NCBI RefSeq assembly: GCF_001314995.1
Contig: NZ_CP012938.1
Coordinates: 496,001-560,000, forward strand
DNA from: Bacteroides ovatus
GTDB taxonomy: Bacteria > Bacteroidota > Bacteroidia > Bacteroidales > Bacteroidaceae
Reading direction: 5' to 3'
DNA: 64,000 nucleotides
The notes beneath the pieces were generated by a model, which did not search any database, was not told the DNA's origin, and worked only from the letters and a program-made list of their open reading frames with translations. Shown here one piece after another: positions 18,101-25,130 of the stretch (positions are counted from its first letter, which is position 1; each line of letters opens with the position of its first letter). Both the position numbers and the translations under genes were made by a program.

Positions 18101-19027
18101 TATGTTTTGAAGGCTGCTCTCGCTAAAAAGGAGGCAGAATTACAGATAAGTGCTATTCAAAATATTACTAAAGCTGAAGATAAAGCGTTAAAAGAACGCC
18201 AAAAGAATCTCAAAAAATGGTTGCAAACTGCATCACAAGCTGTAGGGACTATTGGAAATCTTGTTTCTACACTTTATGATGCTCAAATTGATAAGATAGA
18301 GGAAGAGCAGGATGCTAATGATGAAAAATATGATAAAGATGTTGAACGGGTTGATAAACTGGCAGAGTCAGGTGCTATTTCCGAAGAAGAAGCAGAAGCG
18401 CGTAAACGTGCTGCAAAATCTTTGACAGAAGCAAAAAATGCTGAACTAGAAAAACAAAAACAAGAAATGGCACGTAAACAAGCCATTTGGGAAAAGGCGA
18501 CTAGTGTCGCTCAAGCTGGAATAGCCACTGCACTGGCAATAACTGAAGCTTTACCGAATATTCCTTTATCTATTGTTATTGGTGCCATGGGAGCAATTCA
18601 GGTTGCAACTATTCTTGCAACTCCTATTCCTTCCTATGCAGACGGTACTAAAGGTAATGATAGGCATCCTGGCGGTACCGCTTTAGTTGGTGATGCTGGT
18701 AAACATGAGGTTATCATGTATTCTGGAAAAGCATGGATTACTCCTGATGCTCCAACTTTAGTTGATATTCCTAAAGGTGCACAAGTCTTTCCTGATGTTG
18801 ATAAGGTAGATATCTCTAATTTTGATATGCCGGATTGGGACTTTCCTACATTTTCACCGACATATTTTGCATCTTCTTCCGGTGACACCATTGTTTTCAA
18901 TGATTATTCCCGATTAGAAAAAAGAGTTGATAGAACAAATCTCCTTTTGATGAAGAGTCTTAAAATGCAGCGTCAGGATGCGTCTAACCGTGATTTTGAA
19001 CTGTATAAGTTGTCTAAACTGAAATAG
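15116..19027 (+). CDS. Tape measure protein
   Basis: At 1303 residues this is the length-determining protein inside the tail tube. The TP901-type core is clear at about residues 330-560 (GATTKYTASEATDLQIELAK; AAGASLRMFN-like repeats; FDASMAATATRNVF). Flanking regions are long coiled coils. Hydrophobic stretches occur near residues 275-300 and 1130-1165 (ATALAITEALPNIPLSIVIG), a common feature of tape measure proteins that insert in membranes during DNA entry. The C-terminal part has SYADGTKGNDRHPGGTALVG, a segment often seen at this position. Confidence 0.92.
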   Translation: MADLKLKDFVDENDLQKLVELDNTIERVRADYVNAAKELAKGLKLNVEGVADLEKLSNLYNTQAKTAGSASAELTEALRKQSEITQTVSKKIEEKLNVEKLSAAELKKLTKANSDNAASLEKAVKAEANLTKAQNAGNTTRKKAVLSEEERLKLIRTAITLTNQEVHSRSQAKEMNKQLQKAVDVLKDTDENYIRTLARLNSTIGINTDYIKRNSDRYSQQKMTIGAYREEVKAAWIEIQNGNKSMQNMGIIARNAGMMLKTEMAPGLNKVGAGLKGWAAGYIGAQAVVSGVVALFTKLREGVGDIVKFELANSRLAAILGTTSDKVKELTADAQRLGATTKYTASEATDLQIELAKLGFTRKEILDATEHVLKFAQATGAELADAASLAGASLRMFNADTRETERYVSAMAVATTKSALSFSYLATALPIVGPVAKAFNFSIEDTLALLGKLSDAGFDASMAATATRNVFLNLADSNGKLAKALGKPVKTLPELVEGLKSLKEKGVDLNTTLELTDKRSVAAFNAFLTAVDKILPLREQITGVERELGDMAHTMGDNVHGALANLSSAWEAFMLSFSESTGPAKEFLNWMADKIRGIANDLKSPEEKIEKIDYNFRTLAKKDANKKLLEVEKDFQAEYKRLIDAGDTEEQAYTKAVIQMKNKRIEVTAQEREALKRMKTRAQYATSEFEDMSWIKNGAAKMFGYYTSEAEKADKAQLEFSKNLFKIASSDEFNRGLDVIAEKFRPKGNDKNGSGITVLTDKEKREQEKALKEKLKIHETYQESELALMDEGLEKELAKIGVAYSKKIAAVKGNSKEEIATRQNLAKEMQERLDEFTIKYNSDREKKDVENALAVVKKGSQEELDLKLHQLELQREAEIDAAEKTGEDVILIDEKYARKKQEIYGKYASDQVALIAENAAHEQEIRDAAYVMDMLALKKKLASKLITEEQYAIEEYNLQLEYAHKTTEAAIEALELELTVENITAEERTKIVTQLYVLKAALAKKEAELQISAIQNITKAEDKALKERQKNLKKWLQTASQAVGTIGNLVSTLYDAQIDKIEEEQDANDEKYDKDVERVDKLAESGAISEEEAEARKRAAKSLTEAKNAELEKQKQEMARKQAIWEKATSVAQAGIATALAITEALPNIPLSIVIGAMGAIQVATILATPIPSYADGTKGNDRHPGGTALVGDAGKHEVIMYSGKAWITPDAPTLVDIPKGAQVFPDVDKVDISNFDMPDWDFPTFSPTYFASSSGDTIVFNDYSRLEKRVDRTNLLLMKSLKMQRQDASNRDFELYKLSKLK

Positions 19028-19029
19028 CT

Positions 19030-19611
19030 ATGATTGAAAGATTAAATCAGATAACATTGAATGATTTCATTGAGCTTTCATGTGGAAACTATGCTTGTTT
19101 GCTTTCGGGTCGCGGATCTGTGTCTGAAAGCATGCTTAAAGAGATGGCATCTAAATTAATTATCGAATACAGAAGCATTGTTAATCCTTCAGGTATGCAG
19201 GCTATGATTATGGACAAAGAGGATATGGTGAAGGAACGTGCCAAACTATTGAGCCTTCGTATATGTCAGACTCTTGTTTCTCTTGGCTTTTATGATGATG
19301 TTCGTCAGGTGTTGGGCCAACTAAATGTAGATATCCGGGATATGAGTGATGAGCAAGTTATATCGAAGCTTGATTATTTACTTCATTCTGCAATTTTTGA
19401 GCAAAAACGGAATGAGGAGAGACGCAGTGAGGAACATAAAGGAAGTAAGGCTACTCCTGAACAAATTCGTTCTTCTTTTGATGCAGAGATTGCTTTTCTA
19501 ATGACATTCTTTAAAATGAGTATTGATTCCCGCGTAATTAATGCTGCTGTCTATGCGAATATCGTTCATCAAGCTGATGTTGAAATATCGATCAGAAAAA
19601 GAAGCACATGA
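19030..19611 (+). CDS. Hypothetical tail protein, 193 residues
   Basis: Not recognised. Mostly helical with few aromatic residues and a charged segment around residue 125-150 (FEQKRNEERRSEEHKGSK). It begins two bases after the tape measure stop and ends about 65 bases before a strong hairpin, so it closes this transcriptional block. Probable structural or tail-assembly role by position. Confidence 0.6.
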   Translation: MIERLNQITLNDFIELSCGNYACLLSGRGSVSESMLKEMASKLIIEYRSIVNPSGMQAMIMDKEDMVKERAKLLSLRICQTLVSLGFYDDVRQVLGQLNVDIRDMSDEQVISKLDYLLHSAIFEQKRNEERRSEEHKGSKATPEQIRSSFDAEIAFLMTFFKMSIDSRVINAAVYANIVHQADVEISIRKRST

Positions 19612-19676
19612 TAATATTGGTATTACATATATGCTGTAATTCGATTAATTTTTAATTAAAGCGAATTATTTCATAC

Positions 19677-19718
19677 AGTCGTTTGTACATCTCCTTTAGA
19701 ATCACAAACGACTTTTTT
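19677..19718 (+). terminator. Strong terminator abutting the next start codon
   Basis: A perfect 10-bp stem AGTCGTTTGT / ACAAACGACT (19677-19686 with 19704-19713) is followed by six T residues ending at 19718. ATG follows at 19719 with no leader in between. Confidence 0.85.
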
Positions 19719-20006
19719 ATGAATAGAAAAAACAGCATCCATTGTATAAATAGGCATTTATACAATGTTTTATTGTCAGAATTACGTACATTAGAGACGA
19801 AGTGTAATCGGATAACGGCAGAAGTGTCCGAGGTAAAAAAAATGATTGCCTTATTGCCCCCCGATATAGGCACTCTTATTAGTTCAATCGAGCGTTCTGC
19901 TAAGGAAATGCACGAACAAAGTATCATGCACCGGAAATATGTGGAAAGGTGCATTAATGGCGAACCGAAGATACACCTAATAAGGAGGGCTGACAATGGA
20001 CTTTGA
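19719..20006 (+). CDS. Small coiled-coil protein upstream of phage sigma factor
   Basis: 95 residues from ATG 19719; an in-frame ATG at 19683 would lie within the terminator stem and is less likely. The protein is helical (LLSELRTLETKCNRITAEVS), unrecognised, and overlaps the sigma-factor gene by 11 bases. This overlap suggests joint expression, and a role as a partner such as an anti-sigma factor is possible but has no sequence support. Confidence 0.5.
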   Translation: MNRKNSIHCINRHLYNVLLSELRTLETKCNRITAEVSEVKKMIALLPPDIGTLISSIERSAKEMHEQSIMHRKYVERCINGEPKIHLIRRADNGL

Positions 20007-20469
20007 AAAGGAATTATCAGAAATATATCCTTGGATATTAAAGGTGGCAAGAAAATTCTGCTGTTCCATGCAAGATGCTGAAGACTTAGCCGGTGATACA
20101 GTTTATAAGCTACTTGTGAATCGTGATAAATTTGATTGTTCTAAACCACTTCAACCGTGGTGCCTTATTATAATGAGGAATACTTATATAATAAGATACA
20201 ATAGAAATTCCCTTATACATTTTACAGGGCTTGATATGGTAGACGGAAGTGCCATTTCTAACTGTACAGCTCATTCAATACTGTTTGATGATTTGGTTTC
20301 CACAATACAACGGTGTGCTAAAAAATCCCGTTGTATTGATAGTGTGATGTATTATGCTAGTGGGTATTCATATGATGAGATAAGTGAAATCCTGAACATT
20401 CCTGTTGGAACTGTAAGAAGTCGTATTTCTTCTGGTCGGAAAATGCTACTTCAAGAATTCAAATATTAA
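19996..20469 (+). CDS. Phage-encoded sigma-70-family (ECF-like) factor
   Basis: 157 residues with the two-domain layout of ECF sigma factors. The region 2-like part has CSMQDAEDLAGDTVYKLL and PWCLIIMRNTYI; the region 4-like helix-turn-helix is YSYDEISEILNIPVGTVRSR. It should direct RNA polymerase to a set of promoters. A perfect Shine-Dalgarno TAAGGAGG lies at 19981-19988, rare in Bacteroides and probably a strong initiation signal. Its position within the late tail genes suggests control of a late subset, possibly those behind the repeated modules at 7693 and 21781. It could also be a structural-module regulator unrelated to promoters. Confidence 0.8.
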   Translation: MDFEKELSEIYPWILKVARKFCCSMQDAEDLAGDTVYKLLVNRDKFDCSKPLQPWCLIIMRNTYIIRYNRNSLIHFTGLDMVDGSAISNCTAHSILFDDLVSTIQRCAKKSRCIDSVMYYASGYSYDEISEILNIPVGTVRSRISSGRKMLLQEFKY

Positions 20470-20493
20470 TAGTGTGACTTATTAGAGAATTAA

Positions 20494-20525
20494 CTTTATA
20501 ATATCACGAAAATATATTATGTTTG
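20494..20525 (+). promoter_or_regulatory. Promoter for the DUF2971 gene
   Basis: TATGTTTG (20518-20525) matches -7 TAnnTTTG, with TTTA (20494-20497) 20 bases upstream as a near-match to TTTG. The start codon is 36 bases downstream. This would give the cargo gene its own lysogenic expression. Confidence 0.55.
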
Positions 20526-20561
20526 AATATTTAATTTTGAATAATTTTTTTATAAACTATA

Positions 20562-21677
20562 ATGGATGAAAAAATAATAACCACAAATGAATTGGAGGTA
20601 CTTGCTAATGAATTTTATGGTTCTAAAATAACGCAAGAAGAGTATTTTTCTAGGTTGGATGATATAGATTGTTATCAGGCACATTATTTGAAAGCACGTG
20701 TGTATTTGGATAAGCAAGATTTATCTAACGCAATGATAGAAATTAATACTTCTATTCATATGATTGAAGCGTATGATGAAAATGATTTAAAGTGTGAGTT
20801 GGGAACTTTTTTCCCTTCTTTGCAAGCATATGTTTATAGAGCTGCAGGAGAAATATATGCAATCCTAGGTGAACAAGATAAAGCGACTGAATTTTACATA
20901 AAGTCACAGTATTATTCTATCCAATTAAAGTCTGATTTTGACGGTGTAAAGTCAGGAATTGTTTATTCATTTAGAAGTGTGAGTATTTATTCTTTGTCTG
21001 ATTTAATATCAAATACTATAACAGTGTGTCATCCTTCTAAAATGAATGACCCCTTTGATAGTCTATTTCTTTTGTGGTCAAGTGAAAGTAATTTGAATAG
21101 AATTTGTAAAAATAATGCTCATATAAAGCCTTTCAGTGACTCTTTTCAATATTTTAAAATTAGAAGTTTTGTCGGAAATAAAAAATTAAGTTTAGATAAT
21201 AACCTAATAAGAAAGGTGGTCATGTGGTCTCATTATGCTGATGCTCATAAAGGTTTTTGTATTAGATATAAACTTTCAACGGTATTTATAAAACAGGCTC
21301 AGGGTAATGGTTATTCTCATAAATATTTAAAGAGGGTGCATTATCTCTCTAAAAATGAGAAATGTGATATTTTAACTAAAAAGAAAGATACAAATAGTTT
21401 GTTTATATGGAAATCTACAGAATGGAAATATGAAAATGAAATAAGATTAATTAGTTATGACCCAAGCTGTAAAGATGATCATCTTCAAATTCCTCTTGAT
21501 AAGAACTCTATGATTGAAGCGATTTATTTCGGTTATAGATGCGTTGAAAGTAGTGTAAAGAATATAATGCAAATTTTAGGAGAAGGAGTTCAGTATTTTA
21601 AGATGGATTATGATCCTAATAACGTTTATAAGTTGAAAGTGAATAAAATCTTATATAAAGACTATATTGATACATAG
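20562..21677 (+). CDS. DUF2971 protein with helical-repeat N-terminus (cargo gene)
   Basis: 371 residues. The C-terminal two thirds show the DUF2971 pattern: ITVCHPSKMNDPFDSLF, MWSHYADAHKGFCIRY, and WKYENEIRLI. The first ~130 residues look like TPR-type helices (AHYLKARVYLDKQDLSNAMI). DUF2971 proteins are of unknown biochemical function and are often found beside defence genes. The gene is more AT-rich than the tail genes on both sides, has its own promoter, and is followed by a terminator at 21793-21820. These are marks of a moron, a gene inserted for the benefit of the lysogen. Confidence 0.75.
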   Translation: MDEKIITTNELEVLANEFYGSKITQEEYFSRLDDIDCYQAHYLKARVYLDKQDLSNAMIEINTSIHMIEAYDENDLKCELGTFFPSLQAYVYRAAGEIYAILGEQDKATEFYIKSQYYSIQLKSDFDGVKSGIVYSFRSVSIYSLSDLISNTITVCHPSKMNDPFDSLFLLWSSESNLNRICKNNAHIKPFSDSFQYFKIRSFVGNKKLSLDNNLIRKVVMWSHYADAHKGFCIRYKLSTVFIKQAQGNGYSHKYLKRVHYLSKNEKCDILTKKKDTNSLFIWKSTEWKYENEIRLISYDPSCKDDHLQIPLDKNSMIEAIYFGYRCVESSVKNIMQILGEGVQYFKMDYDPNNVYKLKVNKILYKDYIDT

Positions 21678-21780
21678 TTTTTAAGTTGATTCCGGTTACC
21701 TTATAAATTCTATTTTTACTAGATAATTTCGTAATATGCTTAAAATCTGATGCTTACATCTGTGTTTTGTAATGCGTGAT

Positions 21781-21834
21781 TTTCAAGAATTTAGCCAATC
21801 GGAAAACCGGTTGGCTTTTTCTATATATTTGCTC
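21781..21834 (+). promoter_or_regulatory. Terminator plus promoter-like module (copy B)
   Basis: Arms AGCCAATCGG and CCGGTTGGCT (21793-21802, 21807-21816) form a 10-bp stem with an AAAA loop, followed by T residues to 21820, a strong intrinsic terminator. TATATTTG at 21824-21831 matches the -7 box. No TTTG sits at the right distance upstream. The 54 bases align without gaps to 7693-7746. Confidence 0.65.
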
Positions 21835-21857
21835 GTGAACGTTCAAAAGGAGTTAAA

Positions 21858-23849
21858 ATGCTTTGTAAATATGTACTTACCGTTGATAGTATTTCCTATG
21901 ATATTCCCAAATCTTGTATTCAGAATTGGGATGAAATAAAGTTTTCCCGTAAACGCTCCGGACTTGAAGGAATAACTAGAACCTTTACTTCAAAATTCCA
22001 GTTTGTGGGAGAAGCCTATGATCTCATATTGGAGGAGTATTTGAGCAAATACCTAGCTTCTAATGCTAGTATCACTGTTTATACTATAACTAATTCTCAT
22101 ACTTATGAAGAATTCTTCAGTTGCCGACTGGATTTCGGTTCATTGACCTATGATGGAAATACTGTTTCTATTAATTCGATAGATGATAGTGTCGCTAATA
22201 TCATAAAGGCTAACAAAGGAACGCAGTACGAATATTCGGTAGATGAGATAAAAGATGTATATCAGCTTTATTATGATAGACTACCGTTTAATTACTACGC
22301 GAACTATATATGTGGTGGATACTCTTTAGAAGATGGAGGGCAATATGTTGATTTCTCAAGAGATATAACAGGAAAAACTATATTCCAGTCTCTTCCATTG
22401 GAAGTCGTAGAAAAAGACTTACCAGAATCAGATAGTCCTGTAGAAATAAATTCTGTGACTTTAGATACTTCTGTACCTGCTTTTTTAAGGGCGCATAAAC
22501 CAGTCAAGGTATATATAACCCCCGAATTCAACTTTTATTTAGGCAGAGGAGATGTAATGTTGACACTTGCTAAAGTTGATGGGAACGGTACCACAAGCAC
22601 TATTGCGAGTTGGATAAATACCGATTATTCAGGAAATACACATACAACAGAAAAAGACACTTATAGACCCGAACAATATCGGGATGTTTATGCAATAGAT
22701 CTTCAAGATGGTGAATGTCTTCAATTTGTCATACATGATCCGATAGGTAATATGAATGTTAACGGACCTGGAAAGGTGTATTTTTCTAAATATTCACTAC
22801 AGATTAAATGGACTTCAATAGCATCACCTATCAATATAGATGTGGTAAAACCTATTACTGTTCTGAATAGTTTGCTCAAAAGTATGAATGGTGGTAAAGG
22901 GGGTATAAAAGGCGAGATAGCTTCCGGTGTAGACAATCGGTTGGACAATTGCCTTATTTTGGCTGCCGAAAGTATTCGTGGGATATTGTCTGCTAAATTA
23001 TATACCTCATATACGAAGTTTGTAGACTGGATGGAAGCCTGTTTTGGCTTTGTTCAGAAGATTGAGGGGGATATTGTAAAGTTTGTCCATCGTGACAGCT
23101 TATTTACTTTTAATGGTAATAAGAATATATCAAGAAACATTTCAGATTTTCAATTTAAAGTAGACAGTTCTAGGATATATGCACGAGTTAAAGTTGGTTA
23201 TGATAAAGTTGATTATGAATGCTTGAATGGTCGTGATGAATTTCGATTTACTGCTGAATATACTACTGGATTGCAAGTAACAGATAATACACTAGAGTTA
23301 GTGAGCCCTTATCGTGCAGATGCTTATGGCTTGGAAATCGTGTCACAGAAAAGGGGAAGTAGTTCTACTGATAACGAAAGTGATAATGATGTGTTTATCG
23401 TTGGCGCAATGCTCGCTTATAATAAGGTTATTGGGAAAGCGGAATATGTACTAGAAAGGAATGCGGATTGGAAGATTGCAGGTGTTCTAAATCCTGATGC
23501 AATGTTTAATGTTATGTATTGGCAGAAAGCTATGTTGAAAGCTAATGCTAAGTATATTGGCATGTTCGCTGATTCTCTTCATTATGCTTCTTCGGATGGG
23601 AATAGCAATGTTATAGTCAATGATGTGAAATTAACTGATGACTTTATACTTGAAGAGCATTTGGTCACTTGTGGAGATGTTTCATTTACAACCTTTGATG
23701 AGGATATTCCACAAACAGATGATGGAACGATTAAGATTCAAAAAGGTGGCCTTGTTTACGAAGGTTACATCAAAGAGGTGAGTAGTACAGTTGAGAGAAA
23801 CGAGGGAGTGAAGTATGATTTATTTGTCCGTTCAATAACAAAAGCCTAG
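21858..23849 (+). CDS. Putative distal tail / tail-tip protein
   Basis: 663 residues. Not a named family for me, but position after the tape measure block and before the fibre genes points to the tail tip or baseplate hub. The sequence is beta-rich with aromatic strands and no membrane segment. It follows module B with an AAGGAG-type ribosome site before the ATG. It overlaps nothing and is followed four bases later by the next tail gene. Confidence 0.65.
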   Translation: MLCKYVLTVDSISYDIPKSCIQNWDEIKFSRKRSGLEGITRTFTSKFQFVGEAYDLILEEYLSKYLASNASITVYTITNSHTYEEFFSCRLDFGSLTYDGNTVSINSIDDSVANIIKANKGTQYEYSVDEIKDVYQLYYDRLPFNYYANYICGGYSLEDGGQYVDFSRDITGKTIFQSLPLEVVEKDLPESDSPVEINSVTLDTSVPAFLRAHKPVKVYITPEFNFYLGRGDVMLTLAKVDGNGTTSTIASWINTDYSGNTHTTEKDTYRPEQYRDVYAIDLQDGECLQFVIHDPIGNMNVNGPGKVYFSKYSLQIKWTSIASPINIDVVKPITVLNSLLKSMNGGKGGIKGEIASGVDNRLDNCLILAAESIRGILSAKLYTSYTKFVDWMEACFGFVQKIEGDIVKFVHRDSLFTFNGNKNISRNISDFQFKVDSSRIYARVKVGYDKVDYECLNGRDEFRFTAEYTTGLQVTDNTLELVSPYRADAYGLEIVSQKRGSSSTDNESDNDVFIVGAMLAYNKVIGKAEYVLERNADWKIAGVLNPDAMFNVMYWQKAMLKANAKYIGMFADSLHYASSDGNSNVIVNDVKLTDDFILEEHLVTCGDVSFTTFDEDIPQTDDGTIKIQKGGLVYEGYIKEVSSTVERNEGVKYDLFVRSITKA

Positions 23850-23852
23850 AAT

Positions 23853-25097
23853 ATGATTATAAGTCCGTTTACCCCACTGTTTTTTTCTCCGTCTACCGAT
23901 AAATTTGGAGCGAAAAGTAAATATGTGCAGTTATTCGCACGTACAGACAGGATTTTTGTTGAATTGATTTTGACACCCAAAGAGCAGGAGCCTATTGTTT
24001 ACATTAATAATCTTTTAAGTAATATATCTACACTTGTATCATTAAGCTCATGGAAGATGAATGATGATAAGATTCTCTATTTCTATAACATTTCATTGCT
24101 TCCATGTGGATATTATACTGTAACAGTTAATGGGAATACGAGTGAGATTTTTAAAGTTACGGATGATGAGTGTGAGTTATCAGAAACCAGCCTTATTCAG
24201 TATTCAATGAAAGATAATAAGCAGCGTCTTGATGCTGTCTGGTGGATAGATGGGATGCAATACTTTTTTGATTTTCGAGTTCCTGGTGGTTTCAAAGATA
24301 ACGGATGGACGTTCGGTGTGGATAATGAGCAGTTCGTGACTTCTGATGAGGATATTGTTGAGCTATTCAGCCACGAATATACAACTATATTATTCACGCT
24401 TGGAAATGGGATGGGATGCCCTGTATGGTTTGCTGAATTATTGAATCGTGTCTTATGCTGTAATTACGTCTACTTTGATGGTATTCGATATGCAAGAAAG
24501 GAAAGTAATGTTCCGGAACTTAACCAGCAAATCGAAGGATTGAAGAGTTTTGTATTCAATCAAATGTTACAGAGGGTAAAAACGATTAATCCTGTTTTGG
24601 AGTGGAACAACCAAATGTCTATAAGAAGAATTCAAAATGATACTTATAGGATAACATCTGACAGTGGAGAGTTGAGGAGCATAAAGTCTGGTGGTGAAGC
24701 TGTAGAAGAATATACGTCAGTAATCACCGGTAAGTTGTATGTGCATTATCAGAAGATTATGACTAGTCTTTTTACATCTCATAATTATAGTTGTAAAGTG
24801 ATTTTGGATAAACCGGCTAATAGTGGGGTGACGTTCATGATACCTTTTAATCTCACAAGCGCTGGTGTCGTAACTTCGGAAGTTAATCAGATTACAGTTG
24901 TCTTGGGAGGTTATTCGAATGAAGTTCAATTTTCTCAAAAGGGAAGTTCATACGATATTGATTTATTATCAGGAGGTATATTAGAGTTCTTGAAAGGAAC
25001 TGATGATAGGACTTATTATGAGGTGACTTGGGACGGTGAATTTGTTGATACGTTACCTGTTGCTTCTGATGAAGTTTCTGATCCGTCATCAAATTAA
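23853..25097 (+). CDS. Putative tail-tip / baseplate protein, 414 residues
   Basis: Unrecognised, beta-rich. Segments such as FYNISLLPCGYYTVTVNGN and GKLYVHYQKIMTSLFTSHN suggest Ig-like or beta-sandwich parts. It follows the tail-tip gene at once and leads into the giant fibre, so a structural baseplate role is likely. The last ~60 residues end in an acidic, Ser-rich tail. Confidence 0.6.
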   Translation: MIISPFTPLFFSPSTDKFGAKSKYVQLFARTDRIFVELILTPKEQEPIVYINNLLSNISTLVSLSSWKMNDDKILYFYNISLLPCGYYTVTVNGNTSEIFKVTDDECELSETSLIQYSMKDNKQRLDAVWWIDGMQYFFDFRVPGGFKDNGWTFGVDNEQFVTSDEDIVELFSHEYTTILFTLGNGMGCPVWFAELLNRVLCCNYVYFDGIRYARKESNVPELNQQIEGLKSFVFNQMLQRVKTINPVLEWNNQMSIRRIQNDTYRITSDSGELRSIKSGGEAVEEYTSVITGKLYVHYQKIMTSLFTSHNYSCKVILDKPANSGVTFMIPFNLTSAGVVTSEVNQITVVLGGYSNEVQFSQKGSSYDIDLLSGGILEFLKGTDDRTYYEVTWDGEFVDTLPVASDEVSDPSSN

Positions 25098-25130
25098 TAT
25101 AATAGTTTTAAACAATAAAGATAGAATAAA

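Noticed and set aside
15772..18900. Minus-strand frames opposite the tape measure gene
   Set aside because: Ser/Ala-rich mirror frames of a coiled-coil gene with no recognisable product.
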